A stretch of 64,000 nt of DNA from Liolophura sinensis (taxonomy: Eukaryota; Mollusca; Polyplacophora; Chitonida; Chitonidae): positions 3,226,001 to 3,290,000 of the forward strand of contig NC_088307.1 in assembly GCF_032854445.1 (NCBI RefSeq), given 5' to 3'. The notes under the pieces were generated by a model that was not told where the DNA came from, did no database searches, and was given only the letters and a program-made list of their open reading frames with translations. This document shows positions 53,831 to 64,000 of the stretch, in pieces. A program made the translations under genes and the position numbers. Each line of letters begins with the position of its first letter. The stretch's first letter is position 1.

Positions 53831-54043
53831 TCAGGATGTGCAGTTTCGCCGTTCTAATTTTTTCACACAATAACAACAAATGCCTGCGTGACGGCGTGGA
53901 AGAAGGCATCTGTCCGACGGTCGCAGGTAACATACATGACAGCCTCTTGTTGGGATCGGTTCGTGTGTTGTCACCTGGTTCGCACTACCGTTCATTGCTG
54001 CTGCCGCCGCCGCTGGTCCGCCTTGGGCTGGCGGGTCGACCAT
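53831..54043 (-). pseudogene. IAP-type RING finger remnant (virus-associated)
   Basis: After an Ala-rich N-terminus the frame reads CHVCYLRPSDRCLLPRRHAG then ICCYCVKKLERRNCTS and a TGA. Spacing matches RING fingers of the IAP class: CxxC, then LLP(C)xH, then CxxC, then CxxC. One ligand is Arg (PRRH instead of PCxH) and the last Cys position is a TGA stop. Below it the frame continues NDPFRRATRLYY, as IAP-type RINGs often do. Small RING proteins of this class are carried by several large DNA viruses and some Polintons, where they are thought to interfere with ubiquitin signalling or apoptosis. Lies ~1 kb from the polymerase fragment. Confidence 0.5.
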
Positions 54044-54089
54044 TAAAAACCGCCGGTATCATGAACCATTGTACGTTATTCGACTGCTA

Positions 54090-54150
54090 CCATACTGTAG
54101 TTTTACTATATTATAGCTATACAATATTATAGTTATATTCTACAATAGTT
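54090..54150. repeat. Direct repeat B1 (pair with 56530-56590)
   Basis: AT-rich 'ttttactatattatagctat' shared with 56530-56590, near identical over ~50 bp. The pair brackets the polymerase fragment. Confidence 0.65.
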
Positions 54151-54591
54151 ACAATCTGGAGATGCGGTTTGCCAGGCAACTGCCGGAATCCATTAACATG
54201 GTGTGCATCGCCGAATTCAGCAATATCATAGAATAAATTTAGTCAAAAGACCGGACCGTGCTCTGTGACTTCACCAGATAAAAAAAAACATGGAAGAAAA
54301 AATGACATGACACTCGCATACAGTGTTTTTTTTTTTACATAGAGTATAACACTCTTGTTGGCAGGTATGGACAGAGCGTTCAGAATGTTTGGCGATCTGC
54401 ATTGTGATCAACCACATAGACGGCGCTGTTATCCTTATGTACATATCTGTCGCGTACATGGTATTTTGCAACACAAATGGCACTGGTTGCCGAGTGTAAC
54501 CGCCTATCTTGTAGACAGCTTTTATACAGACCAGCATGTCATGTGTAACATCATAGATGGCGCCTCTTGTAGTATGAGATCCTTACATATT

Positions 54592-54785
54592 AAAGGGAAA
54601 GACGTAATCGTCCGTTACTTTTGAATCACAGTCTGCTCGGTTAAGGCCTGTAACGCTTGTCAGTTTCGAACTGTATCTAATTTCGAGCTGTATCTAATAC
54701 CGGGGCTAGGGGCCTTAAAGGCGGCTATGCTCATTACATCTTCATGATGCCTTTATGAACAGTTGCAATCAAAGCGCGATTGAGA
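54592..54785 (+). repeat. Direct repeat A2 (pair with 52467-52640)
   Basis: About 85-90 percent identical to A1 by eye, with an extra short duplication of 'gaactgtatctaat'. Confidence 0.75.
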
Positions 54786-55009
54786 TACCTTGATTAACTG
54801 TTATTTGACCTGGAACTCATTCATGGACTACGAATTTGAACTTTGATATGGAATTCATGCCTAGAATATCAACTGCATGCCCAGCATCATTGAAAACTGA
54901 TGACCGCTTCTCTCGTGTGTGTTACTGGCTTCATGTTTGTATAATTTTTTACATACCTTTGTCTTTGGGAGCTAGTGTTAAACGTTGTTTTGCGATTATC
55001 GACTTGGAA

Positions 55010-56411
55010 CTACGAATGGTAAGTGGTGCTCACACCGTCCGGCAGTATTTTACGCTTCCCGTAAAAATAAACGAAAACGTCTTTGTGCTGCGTGTAGGAA
55101 TACATGCTGTTTCCCCGCATACGCATACCTCGGGTCACACCACTCGCGCTTTGGTGGTTGCACAAAACGGAGAGGTAAACATCCTTGCGCACACCCCGAC
55201 CGCTAACACCTTTAAAGGAGAGTTTGTCTTTACTGTTCGACTCCCAGCCGTAGCAGTAGTATGAACACAAACTGACGATAGCGTCACGAGTCCACTCAAC
55301 TTTGAAGAGCCCCGGCATGGGTTTGTCAAAGCCGTAGTGATTGCTTCGAGGCATCCATTTGTCCCGCTCCCATTTGTGTGCCGCCCGAAGCTCAGGTTTA
55401 ACCAAGGATTCCCAGTCCAGGTCGGGCCAGGTCGCGTCCATCTGACAGTGATGCCAGTCAACCGAGCCATGAAATCGTAGTAGAACTCCAACATAGTTTT
55501 GGCGTACTGGTACAACATACATCCTATTTGCAATGGCAGGTTGTAACGAATGGTCCTCTTGCTGCTCACCACTTCGAATGTGTCGTCATCGAATTGATCG
55601 ACGGTACGGCAACGTATACTTTCCAGTAACTTGCGCGTCTTCTTCAGGTCATAGATTTTCACATCCACGTGTAGGTCTTGGTTTGTCACGGTTTTGCCAT
55701 AGCCGGAATTTCCCAACTTCATCGTTTCCCCGATAAGAGCCTTCGAAGGGTCGGCGTCCCCTTGTGGCCCGGTTTGGATGACGGCGTCCGCAAATGTTTT
55801 GAAGGCTCGCTCGGGTGTGTACTTCACATCACTTTGTAGACACGGGTCACTACCAACCCGTGAGCGAGGTACCATTGCAGCAACGGGGTGGCCAGCAGAA
55901 TTTCCGTGCCGAACATACTCCCGATCTCCCGCGGCAACGTTATCCCGCCCTCACCGATGGGTTGATCGGGTAGTTTGATGAACAAAAACACTTTTGTCAA
56001 GAGGTCTACGATCCAGTTCATGTTGGGACGTTGTTGCTGCTCCCAGGTGAGTGGATCTTTTCCTTGGAGATGAGTGAGGAGACCACACATGTCAGCCCGG
56101 CTCGCCATGTGGTACCGAACGTCGAGTACCCGGGAATTATTGGTGCTGGGGTAAAAGTAACGCACCTGTCCTGTCTCCTTATGTCGAAGTTGTAGTTGAC
56201 GGTGAACGCGGTGGGCTGGTGGTCATAGATAGCGTTCAGATACGCCTCCATGGCTCCATGGATCGCTGAGCCGGTAGTTGTAGAGGTCCTGCACCGGCCT
56301 GCCGCGATGGGAATGCTGGCTGATGGAACGCCAGTGCTGTATGTCGATCGCACTGCTATGCAGGGGATAGTGTATGGGATGGCTTGAGAATGGCCCACTG
56401 GGATGTTCCAC
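55010..56411 (-). pseudogene. Second protein-primed DNA polymerase B, fragment with frameshifts
   Basis: Reading down the minus strand: AYLNAIYDHQPTAFTVNYNF, then in a second phase LPDQPIGEGGITLPREIGSM and ILLATPLLQWYLAHGLVVTR, then ERAFKTFADAVIQ, KLGNSGYGKTVTNQD, YQYAKTMLEFYYDFMARL and, after a shift near 55460, WERDKWMPRSNHYGFDKPMP, GLFKVEWTRDAIVSLCS and VYFYGKRKILPDGVSTTYHS. These are fingers, palm and thumb motifs of a Polinton/Maverick-type polymerase of a different lineage from the one at 32.5-35.3 kb. The metal-binding DTDS motif region is altered (QMDATWPDL). N- and C-terminal parts are missing or displaced. Non-functional. Confidence 0.85.
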
Positions 56412-56639
56412 TTTTTCTTGTTCGACTCATCAATTATAGTTTACACCTCCTTTTCATATGTACGCGGGTGTCGCGTCATTACACGCCCCAGACCTTTACC
56501 CCAAGTCACCGTGCTATGCGACCGTACCATTATCATACTGTAATTTTACTATATTATAGCTATAGAGTATTATAGTTATACTTAACGATACTATAATATA
56601 CTATACGATACTGTAGCTATACGATACTATGCGTGTGCA

Positions 56640-56947
56640 TGTGTGTGACTTACCCTGTTCAGCATGTCGATGCACTCGCCAATCCCACAACCGGTAAAAA
56701 ATCTTCGCATGGGTACGTTTTTTTCTTCTTCCCAAGCACCTGCTTGGGTGCTTGGGTGCACCTGAAATGCGTCTGTCGGGGAAACGTCCGGGCACAGGTA
56801 GGGCACGTCAACCTTTCTCCCTCCGCGTTGTACGTTCCCTCATGCCGCAGCCATGCGTCCCGTCTGGAAAATGTCCTGGCGCACGTTAACTCTCCCTCCG
56901 TCGAAGCCTATCCACCTCCTCCTCTTCCTCCTCCTCCGTAAGCCATG
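56640..56947 (-). pseudogene. C2H2-type zinc fingers, likely N-terminus of second polymerase
   Basis: ATG at 56947, then a Gly-rich run and an in-frame TAG. In the same frame follow LTCARTFSRRDAWLRHEGTY and LTCPTCARTFPRQTHFRCTQ, and a third finger-like YPCED that continues in another phase as KIFYRLWDWRVHRHAEQG. Some Polinton polymerases begin with such fingers, and this segment lies just upstream of the polymerase fragment on the same strand, so it is probably its 5' end, separated by a small AT-rich insertion (56500-56600). Confidence 0.55.
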
Positions 56948-57050
56948 ATGGGTTTTGACGAGAGATGTCCTCCACTCACACTTGTCAAGCCGTCCTATAC
57001 ACGACACATTCTCCATTCACTCTCAGCCTCTATTTATCCCGTCAACGAAG

Positions 57051-57314
57051 ATGTCAACGAAATTCAGGCGCCAAAACTGCGCGGTCACCCATTTCTCAGT
57101 TTTGGCACGAATGGAGCTGAAGGAGCTGCTCAACCCAACTTTACAAGCCAACGTTTTTGCTCCCCTGTCGCTCATTGGTCCGCCACGCGCCTCGCTCATT
57201 GGTCAGTTTGGGCGCGAAACTCGCCCCGCTCATGAGCGCCGACTCAACGACTCATCTGCTCCACCCCAACTGCACCACCCAATCCGACATCAACTGCCCC
57301 TTCTATACCAGTAA
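57051..57314 (+). other. Divergent open frame at the edge of the insertion, unknown
   Basis: MSTKFRRQNCAVTHFSVLAR, then ELLNPTLQANVFAPLSLIGP and a Pro/His-rich end; 87 codons. It starts ~100 bp from the finger gene, in the opposite direction, as divergent viral genes do. No family recognised; GC content is like the viral DNA. It ends at the junction with TRIM intron sequence, so it may be truncated. Confidence 0.3.
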
Positions 57315-60300
57315 TGTGTTCTTGGCATCGAAATTGAGTGTTTGCAGTTTAACATTATGAATTAGAGAAAGTGTTTTAACTTGATTTCTTTGCAAGAATA
57401 TGGACTTCCAAAATATCCACCTGAAGAGCTTGAGTTGTAACGTGTCACTGACTAAAGGCAGTTTTGTTAGCGATTACCCAGTTTAAACACTACTGAATAT
57501 AGGCGACTTGCTAAAGGAAAGAGACTACTATCCGTTACTTTCCGCTAAAGATAAATTAAATGTACATACTTTGTTTGATTTAATATTCTTCCTTCCATGT
57601 CTTTAGGAACATTTATAAGGATATACCATTGCATCGGTTTCGATTACGTCACTGGTTGCATAAATATTCTCTCTTTGCCTTGGAAGATCTAATGATATTG
57701 TCCCCACTTCTCCAGGGTTATTTGGGGAGGAGGTACGATCTCTTTAGATGTGTACCATATACCAGTTTTTATTGTGAATTGCAACAAAAGTATATTAATT
57801 GTATGGAAACAAAGAAGACCAAATTCGTGATTATAAGCCAAACGGCGGTATGTGTAATATATTCTAGGCTGCTCTGTACGTATATTATATTACAGCTTAT
57901 TTCGTTATTCTATTTGACTGGTGAATATCGTGAAAAATGACAAACTTACAACAAAGCATATATCACAGAAACAAAACATTAGGTAACATACTCGTTATAT
58001 TCAAATAAAAAATACAACCCATGGGTTTAAAAAGGGGTCTTGTAATTGTGCAGTGCAATGGCAGGATTATAAAATGTTAGCCGCACGAATGGCGTGAAGA
58101 CGAATGTGCTATGACGTCGTGGATGAAACGAATTTCTTCTAATTCTGGAAATACCCGTAGTACCATTGATGTAACTGAACTGTTTAAGGGGCTTACTCTC
58201 AGGGCAAGCTGGCGATGAAAACTGCAGGCCCGCACTCATTTTCACTGGTCATGCCACGACTCAACAATATATTTGAAAAATCTTTTGTAAACATATATAT
58301 CAAATATTGTATTGTATCAGAAGCAATACCTGTTCCAATCAACATGCATGCATTTTTATTTTATCTTATATATTACTGCATTGCTGACCAGCATGTGTTA
58401 TGCACCTGGGTATTTTTTTTTTACATAGCTCCATAGTTAGCCATTTGTGGAGTGTGTGAAATATCCTACATGACGGACTTATGCCGCTAGCCAACACGTG
58501 TTGTATTAATAACAACGGAAAGATCTATATGTAGTGTGCACGGCGGAAAATGTGGCTCTGAAAGTCGAGTAGTAGCCGAAAGTTTTAGCTGCCGATTTGG
58601 CCCTCCGATATGTTTTATAATGTTTTGTTTACCTCTATCTTATCAAGTGTTAGCTATACGCCATCACCAGTCTGGAAATTGGCTTTGGTTTCTTGGTTAG
58701 ACTTCACCGCATAGCAGACAGCGCAGATGCATTGACCGGATTAATACATCAATAGAGCGCGGACCTCAACGAAATTTGGTCACAGTAGAATATATTACAG
58801 TAGAAAATGATACTGAGTTTAACTTCGATGGAAATAAATTTATTCATGACTTTGAAACACTACGGCACAGTAGATGACTGCTTTCATTCAGTTTTACTTT
58901 CGCTTGATTGTTACATTTATTTTCCCAGCCAGCAGGTATTAAACAACCTGGGGGGCCTCCGTGGCTCAGTCGGTTAGCGCGCTAGCGCAGCGTAATGACC
59001 CAAGAGCCTCTCACCAATGCGGTCGCTGTGAGTTCAAGTCCAGCTCATGCTGGCTTCCTCTCCGGCCGTAAGTGGGAAGGTCTGCCAGCAACCTGCGGAT
59101 GGTCGTGGGTTTCCCCCGGGCTGTGCCCGGTTTCCACCCACCATAATGCTGGCCGCCGTCGTATAAGTGAAATATTCTTGAGTACGGCGTAAAACACCAA
59201 TCAAAAAAAAAAAAAAAATTAAACAACCTGGGAGTATGGATTATGTTTGTGCTTACTCATAAACAACGTGATTTACTTGCTTCTCGCCGATTTCACATGT
59301 ATTTGTAATAATCTGACATCCTCACACCACTGAATACTGAACCTAATTTCTCTAAATCCTTAGTCGGTCTGCATCTAACGAACATGTTTTTCAATCATGG
59401 CCTGGCCGAATAACTGGAAATGCCACCATTTTGCACCATGCACCTAAACAGTGTGAAAAGACAACAATAACATTTTTTGTGGATAAAACATAATTTTACC
59501 AGTATTTTATGAATGAAGTATTGTGCTTTACAATAATGATGCTCTATGCAGGTTTACATAGCCAAATAGAAGAAAACCTTAGGGAGATGCTAAAACATAC
59601 CGCGGCAGTACACTGTAAAACTGGAACTACTTCGGTAAATCGGTGACAGTTTTCAACATTTCAGAAATGCCCCCATTCCAGACTCCAAAAATCGTCACGT
59701 CAGAAATATGATAATTAGTGCATTACCGAAGTATTTAAGGTATAAAAACGTTTTTTTACGTCCCATTCAAAAATCCTAATTTTTAATTTGACCTACTTTT
59801 CCACATTTCATTGGCCAGTAATTGCCTGATATGCGTGTTTATTCATCTTTTTTTAAGTAAAAATATCTGTGTCTTATCTTCAAGTTATCACACCTTAAAT
59901 TTCAAAGAGATTCTAATCAGTGGTTGTAAAGAAAGAGATGTTTTTAGTTGTACAACATACTCCAATATGGGCGTAAAATCTGATATGCTCTGTATTTTAA
60001 ATTTGAACATATATTGGTACGTTTTGGTAATCCAATGTGTCGGCAAAACAGGTGAGCCAGATAACTCTGCTTTCACCCACTGGCCTTAGCAATAAGTCTG
60101 GCAATAATGCCTACAAGGAATATTATCAATATGCGAGGTATTTAAAATTGAAGAATTTCTGGTGTGGTTTTATAGTCCGGCAAAACACGTGACCTACATT
60201 GTTCATTGTTTGTCACCTGGTATAACATTTGCACACCTACAGTATACTAAACATTTAGATAGCTGGCCGCAACGGAATAGATTCTGGGGTATTTTTTAGA

Positions 60301-60387
60301 GCCTAATAATATGAATGGTGTTAATCATGTTGCTGATTCATTATGTGGATCCTAAGCTTACTTGATCTGAATTGTTTTATCCTACAG
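57314..60387. other. TRIM copy 3 intron 1 remainder
   Basis: 57314-57500 is homologous to copy 2 intron 1 near 40250-40450, and 60240-60387 to 40630-40760. Between them is AT-rich sequence with one full SINE (58951) and no supported gene. The 103-codon frame at 57629-57940 shows no motif. Confidence 0.55.
58951..59217 (+). mobile_element. tRNA-derived SINE, full length, young-looking
   Basis: Complete head (gtggctcagtcggttagcgc; gagttcaagtcc), body and a long poly-A-like tail (aatcaaaaaaaaaaaaaaaa). Nearly identical in reverse to 11243-11505. The direct repeat 'ttaaacaacctggg' on both sides (58937-58950 and 59219-59232) is a target-site duplication. Confidence 0.93.
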
Positions 60388-61453
60388 GCCAAGCTAACGG
60401 CAATATCCGGTCACTTGGATAAAGCTTTGGCAGAATTCCAACAGATTCTGTCTGAATTGAAGGGTGTGCAAAAAAAATCCAGGTATGTATTTTTTGTGAA
60501 ACCCATGTTAGCGTACAGAATATTAAGCGGATCTTGAATATGCAAGAATTGCTCATTAAAGCTCAATACCACATTCTAATGCAGGTACATGTATATCATT
60601 GCTGTTTGATGTATACAACAAAGTATCATTACCACAGTGAACAATTCCTTAACAAATTATTGGAGTTTACACCAGGAAGCAAGCTTGATGACGCGAGGAC
60701 AACCAGAATAAATTTTCATAGCGATTTCCAGGAAAACCAAAACTTACATTTGGAGGACATCGAGAAGGCGTACCATGCAGCTCTGGGTGTCTTGAAAACC
60801 TGGCTGAATAACTCAATAGAGGCAGTGAAAAGTCGACACACGGAATGGAGTGTTCAGTGTGCTGCAGCTGTAAAGCATCTTGAGATGGAGGCGGAGGAAG
60901 TGAGAAAGGAGCAGCAGTCCTCTCAAGATTTATTGTCCTCAACCAAGGTGCGAATTTTAACGGTGAGACAGATAGGAAGAAGACTGGTGGTAGGTGAGTC
61001 CGTACAGACGATTAAACTCATTTCTTTGATGATACGTTTGGGAAACATTCATTAAAGCAATGGTACCTTTTAGCGGTAAATTAAAAGATAAACCAAGTTT
61101 AAATCTGATTTTTAGGTGACTGGGTGACAACTCGTAAACATATTACTGAGAATGGCACAGATTTCTCCCCCCCCCCCCCCCAAAAAAAAGAAAGAATCAA
61201 CAATATTAGCAGAATCCTATCAACATTTGTGTGTGATGTGGGGCTAGGATCTGTCTGACCTGTGCGCTGTAAATGAAGTATTCCTGTGCACAGCATAAAC
61301 CAGCAAACCAGTCTTATAACTAACTACTATTTCTAACTACTGTTCCAGTCATAACGTGTATTCAGTTTTAATGTAATGAAATCCGAGCTGTACATTAAGG
61401 TATTCCTGTTGTAACATTCACAAAGCGAGATTCAATTTCATTTTGATTGACAG

Positions 61454-61476
61454 GGTTCTAAGCAGCTGTTCACAAG
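61454..61476 (+). CDS. TRIM copy 3 23-nt micro-exon
   Basis: Same position and size as in copies 1 and 2, with acceptor gattgacag and donor gtatgt. Confidence 0.82.
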
Positions 61477-62407
61477 GTATGTCAGTCATTTTTGTTTTAG
61501 GATTTCGTCGTGAGTATGTTTTAAAATCGTACTGTGAAAGGAAACATTGCACATAAATCATACGTAATATAATAAGCTATTTATTTTTTATTCCACATTT
61601 CAAGTACGGGTATTACCTTTGTAGACTGGTTTATTTCTGCCTTTCCCTCAGGACTGATACTCAGTTAGAAGAGATCAAAGCTTCAATGAAGACACAGGAA
61701 GAAATAAAACAGACACTACTGGAATCTGTAAACAGTTACCCCGTTGATCCCAGACGTGTGATTGTAAGAGAGGAAGCTGCAGAACATGAGGTTGTGAGAG
61801 GTCTAATCATCACAAGTATGTTGTCTTACACAGCAGGCGATCTTCGCAGAGTTAAAATATATCGTGTAGGCATTATGCATGGTTGTAAAAATGAAAATCA
61901 CTTTTCGCCAATCTAATTATTATTTTCTTGTCGCTTCATACATTATCCGTTTATGGGTCCCTTGATGGTTTAGAAAGTCAGAGCGCTGGTTTGCTGGGAT
62001 TCTCGTGTTCACGAATCACGTGTTCGGATCCAGCTATTGTTGGTTGATATCTGGCTTCAAATCATGAGGTTTGCCAGGTATCTGTGCACGTGCACTGGTG
62101 TTCTCAGTTTTCCTGTAAGTAAAAAATTCGTCTGGGCCGCTTCACGCAGGGAAGTTAAGTACACCTGGTATCCGCTGAGATTACCCCAGACAAGACAACG
62201 TGTGGCTGTTTTGTCGGTGTAGATACAATAGGGTAAAAAGTACATGTACCGTATCTACTTATATTTGATGGATGTCCTTATGTACGTTTCTGTATGAACA
62301 ATTAAAACTTATTACCCCGCTGAGATGAAAATTTCTTGTGCGATAAACTGTTCGGCTCACATACACGTATAAGTGAGGTAAAATACCCGGCGGGAGGGGG
62401 AGGGGGG

Positions 62408-62635
62408 CTCCGTGGCTAATCTTGACACACTAGTGGCTCAGTTGGTTAGCGTGCTAGTGCAGCGTAATGACCTAGGAGACCCTCACCAATGCGGTCGGTG
62501 TGAGTTCATGCTGGCTTCCTCTCTGGCCATACGTGGGAAGGTCTGCCAAAAGCCAGCGGATGGTCGTCGCTTTCCTTCAACCATAAAGCTGGGCGCCTTC
62601 GGTCAAATATGTAGTGGACGAAACCCGATATCAGT
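62408..62635 (+). mobile_element. Degenerate SINE in TRIM copy 3 intron (same insertion as 42708)
   Basis: Offset 19,700 bp from 42708-42935 and almost identical, including its decay, so it was copied with the gene rather than inserted twice. Confidence 0.75.
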
Positions 62636-62824
62636 GTTGTCGTTAAGAGGGATTACACTTTCTGAATATACGAATTAACGATAGTACTATTACTTAATCC
62701 ACTTTCTAAACAGTGACATCTATACCTGTCTGAAACCCGATATGCTTTGTATGTTGTCCACGTCTTTATCCTGTACAACACAGTCGTGGAGGTGATGTTC
62801 CTAACTGTCATTTCTATGCTACAG

Positions 62825-63429
62825 AGCCGAGGCTGATATTCACAGAAACAGGTTATGAACAACTGTTGATTACTTACAATGACTCAGTGGTAGAGTCTGA
62901 CGGTAATTGCAGTTTACAGTTGTGTAGAGCTGTGACAGACAGCTTTTTCCAGACGGGCAGGTACTACTGGGAGGTGCAGGTCACATTTTTCCCGAATATA
63001 TATGGCAATTTCCGTTACTGCCGTGTAGGTGTTGTACATCGGAACTGTGGTGTTAGGACGGATACAGACCCTGGTGATAACATCTGGTGCATTAGGATGG
63101 AGTACCATGATGATATTGTCAGATGCTATAGTCACTGTGGTGGTGAGATCCGAACTTGCTATGAACGGTGGAAACCTGCCCTACGATCTCTTCATCTCGG
63201 TGTGTATCTGGACTGTGACAACCGGTCAATGACAATCCTGGACCCTGATAACAACCAACAAATCTTCACCGTGTGGGATCTAAACCTGTGCCAACCACTC
63301 GTACCATGTGTTACATTTGACCAGGTAAAATTTGCGTCGGCTCGCCTGTTATCAGGTGACTCTGTGGCTCTACCCTTAGTTCTCCGTAATATGTTAAAGG
63401 CACCGAACCATTCTCCTTCCAGTTTGTAA
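62825..63429 (+). CDS. TRIM copy 3 last exon: SPRY domain
   Basis: One residue-level difference from copy 2 is visible (AVTDSFF versus AVIDSFF), plus a few silent changes. The splice acceptor and stop are preserved. Because the 5' half of the gene is broken, this exon survives through recent copying rather than selection on this locus, or is used by a chimeric transcript. Confidence 0.85.
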
Positions 63430-63729
63430 ATATAAATTGAAATATTTTTAAATTCCCAGATTTAGAGCACTAATGTAAGTGGCTGCCTATTGAGGCCAGT
63501 ACTTCACAAGTGCCTTGAGCAAGTAGATTTCGCTACACGTGATCTATAAATCTCCCGGTGTAGAATTGTCCCTATGAATTTACAAAACGTGACAAAGATA
63601 GACCTACTATCAACGGCCTCATTTTTTTCAAAATTTGTCCGAACTTTGAACACACATATTACCATCGAAACAACACAACGCGTTTTGAATTATTTGGTTG
63701 TTTTATTGTTTGGGAGATTTGGTTTTATG

Positions 63730-64000
63730 AGTTGGAAACACAGGTGTTCAGAGCAAAGAAGTAAAATGAACATTCAGACGACAATCTATGTTCCATGATG
63801 ACGTGTCGTGTGTGGTAAGGAGGAACTATGGAAATGTTCAGGTGGTCAATGAAGGTGATCAGAACTGAGAAATAAAATGAACATTCTCACGACAATCTGT
63901 GTTCCATAATGATGTGCCGTGTATGGCAAGGAGAGTCTTTGGAGGTCTTCCGAACTGATAAGTGAAATGAACATTCTCATGACATTCTGCGTTCCATGAT
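63730..64000. repeat. 90-bp minisatellite 3' of TRIM copy 3 (runs past window end)
   Basis: Same first units as 44030-44300. The window ends inside the array, so its length and the end of the duplication are unknown. Confidence 0.93.

Larger units (their letters stand above)
52467..57313. mobile_element. Insertion block with fragments of a second Polinton-like element
   Basis: TRIM intron 1 similarity stops near 52467 (after 'ttcatgttttcaatgttt') and resumes near 57314 ('ttcttggcatcgaaa', matching 40252 in copy 2). Between them lie a polymerase N-terminal fragment, an IAP-type RING, a large polymerase fragment and zinc fingers. Two direct-repeat pairs (52467/54592 and 54090/56530) show nested insertions or internal duplications. 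Confidence 0.7.
51768..63429 (+). pseudogene. TRIM copy 3, degenerate 5' half and near-intact 3' half
   Basis: Exons by homology: 51768-52423, 60388-60482, 60732-60962, 61454-61476, 61652-61815, 62825-63429. Exon 1 is 656 nt, 4 bp short, with a deletion at about 52275-52282 that brings an in-frame TAG before B-box2. B-box1 has lost two zinc cysteines (KYFTYCC and YSKDC where copy 1 has IYCTNCC and YCEDC). The 96-nt exon is 95 nt because a run has eight A. The 231, 23, 164 and 605-nt exons are intact. Intron 1 is ~8 kb owing to a viral insertion and SINE. From exon 5 on, the copy is about 99 percent identical to copy 2. It may be a pseudogene, or the 3' part may be expressed from another start. 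Confidence 0.85.

Noticed and set aside
52467-54785. Direct repeats A1/A2 as retroviral LTRs
   Set aside because: They are only ~170-190 bp, lack TG..CA ends and a primer-binding site, and no gag or pol lies between them.
57629-57940. 103-codon plus-strand frame in TRIM copy 3 intron
   Set aside because: No motif, AT-rich, and no coding-like features; probably chance.

Overview
The window looks like nuclear DNA of a marine invertebrate, most likely a mollusc. Genes are split by GT-AG introns. The background is AT-rich and full of minisatellites. At least six copies of one tRNA-derived SINE (tail motif gagtacggcgtaaaac followed by (AAAT)n) and one copy of a second, mollusc-type SINE head are present. 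The phylum is inference from SINE style and the TRIM expansion; the sequence alone does not prove it.

Layout. 1-11.8 kb is gene-poor: an assembly gap, a 45-bp and a 46-bp minisatellite, SINEs, and a decayed DIRS-like (tyrosine recombinase) retroelement. 11.8-18.7 kb holds a complete TRIM gene on the minus strand (TRIM copy 1: RING, two B-boxes, coiled coil, SPRY). 38.9-43.7 kb holds a second complete TRIM gene on the plus strand (copy 2). The two are divergent arms of one very large imperfect inverted repeat that includes their upstream regions. At its axis, about 22.4-36.05 kb, sits a GC-richer endogenous DNA virus of the Polinton/Maverick (adintovirus-like) type. It has major capsid protein, a likely minor capsid (penton-like) protein, packaging ATPase, several small virion-type membrane proteins, a truncated integrase and a truncated protein-primed DNA polymerase B. 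44-47.6 kb is three successive minisatellites. 50.4-51.7 kb carries a triplicated Penelope-type RT fragment and a ~180-bp tandem repeat. 51.8-63.4 kb is a third TRIM copy (copy 3), a pseudogene in its 5' half, whose first intron is invaded by a ~4.8-kb block with pieces of a second, different Polinton-like element (polymerase, C2H2 fingers, an IAP-type RING remnant).

Gene structure. All three TRIM copies use the classical TRIM exon plan after the RING/B-box exon: 96 nt, 231 nt, 23-nt micro-exon, linker exon, SPRY exon. Copies 1 and 2 each sum to 1779 nt (592 codons plus stop) with no interruption. Copy 3 has a 4-bp deletion and a 1-bp deletion in its 5' half, but its 3' half (from ~61.65 kb) is almost identical to copy 2, which points to recent duplication or gene conversion.

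How the parts relate. TRIM proteins of this architecture are E3 ubiquitin ligases, several of which restrict viruses in other animals. Here paralogues flank one endogenous virus and contain fragments of another. Whether that is function or chance cannot be decided from sequence. The first viral element has lost the catalytic ends of both integrase and polymerase through one internal deletion and carries many frameshifts, several at homopolymers, so some breaks may be assembly errors. Percent identities and copy numbers given in the entries are estimates by eye.
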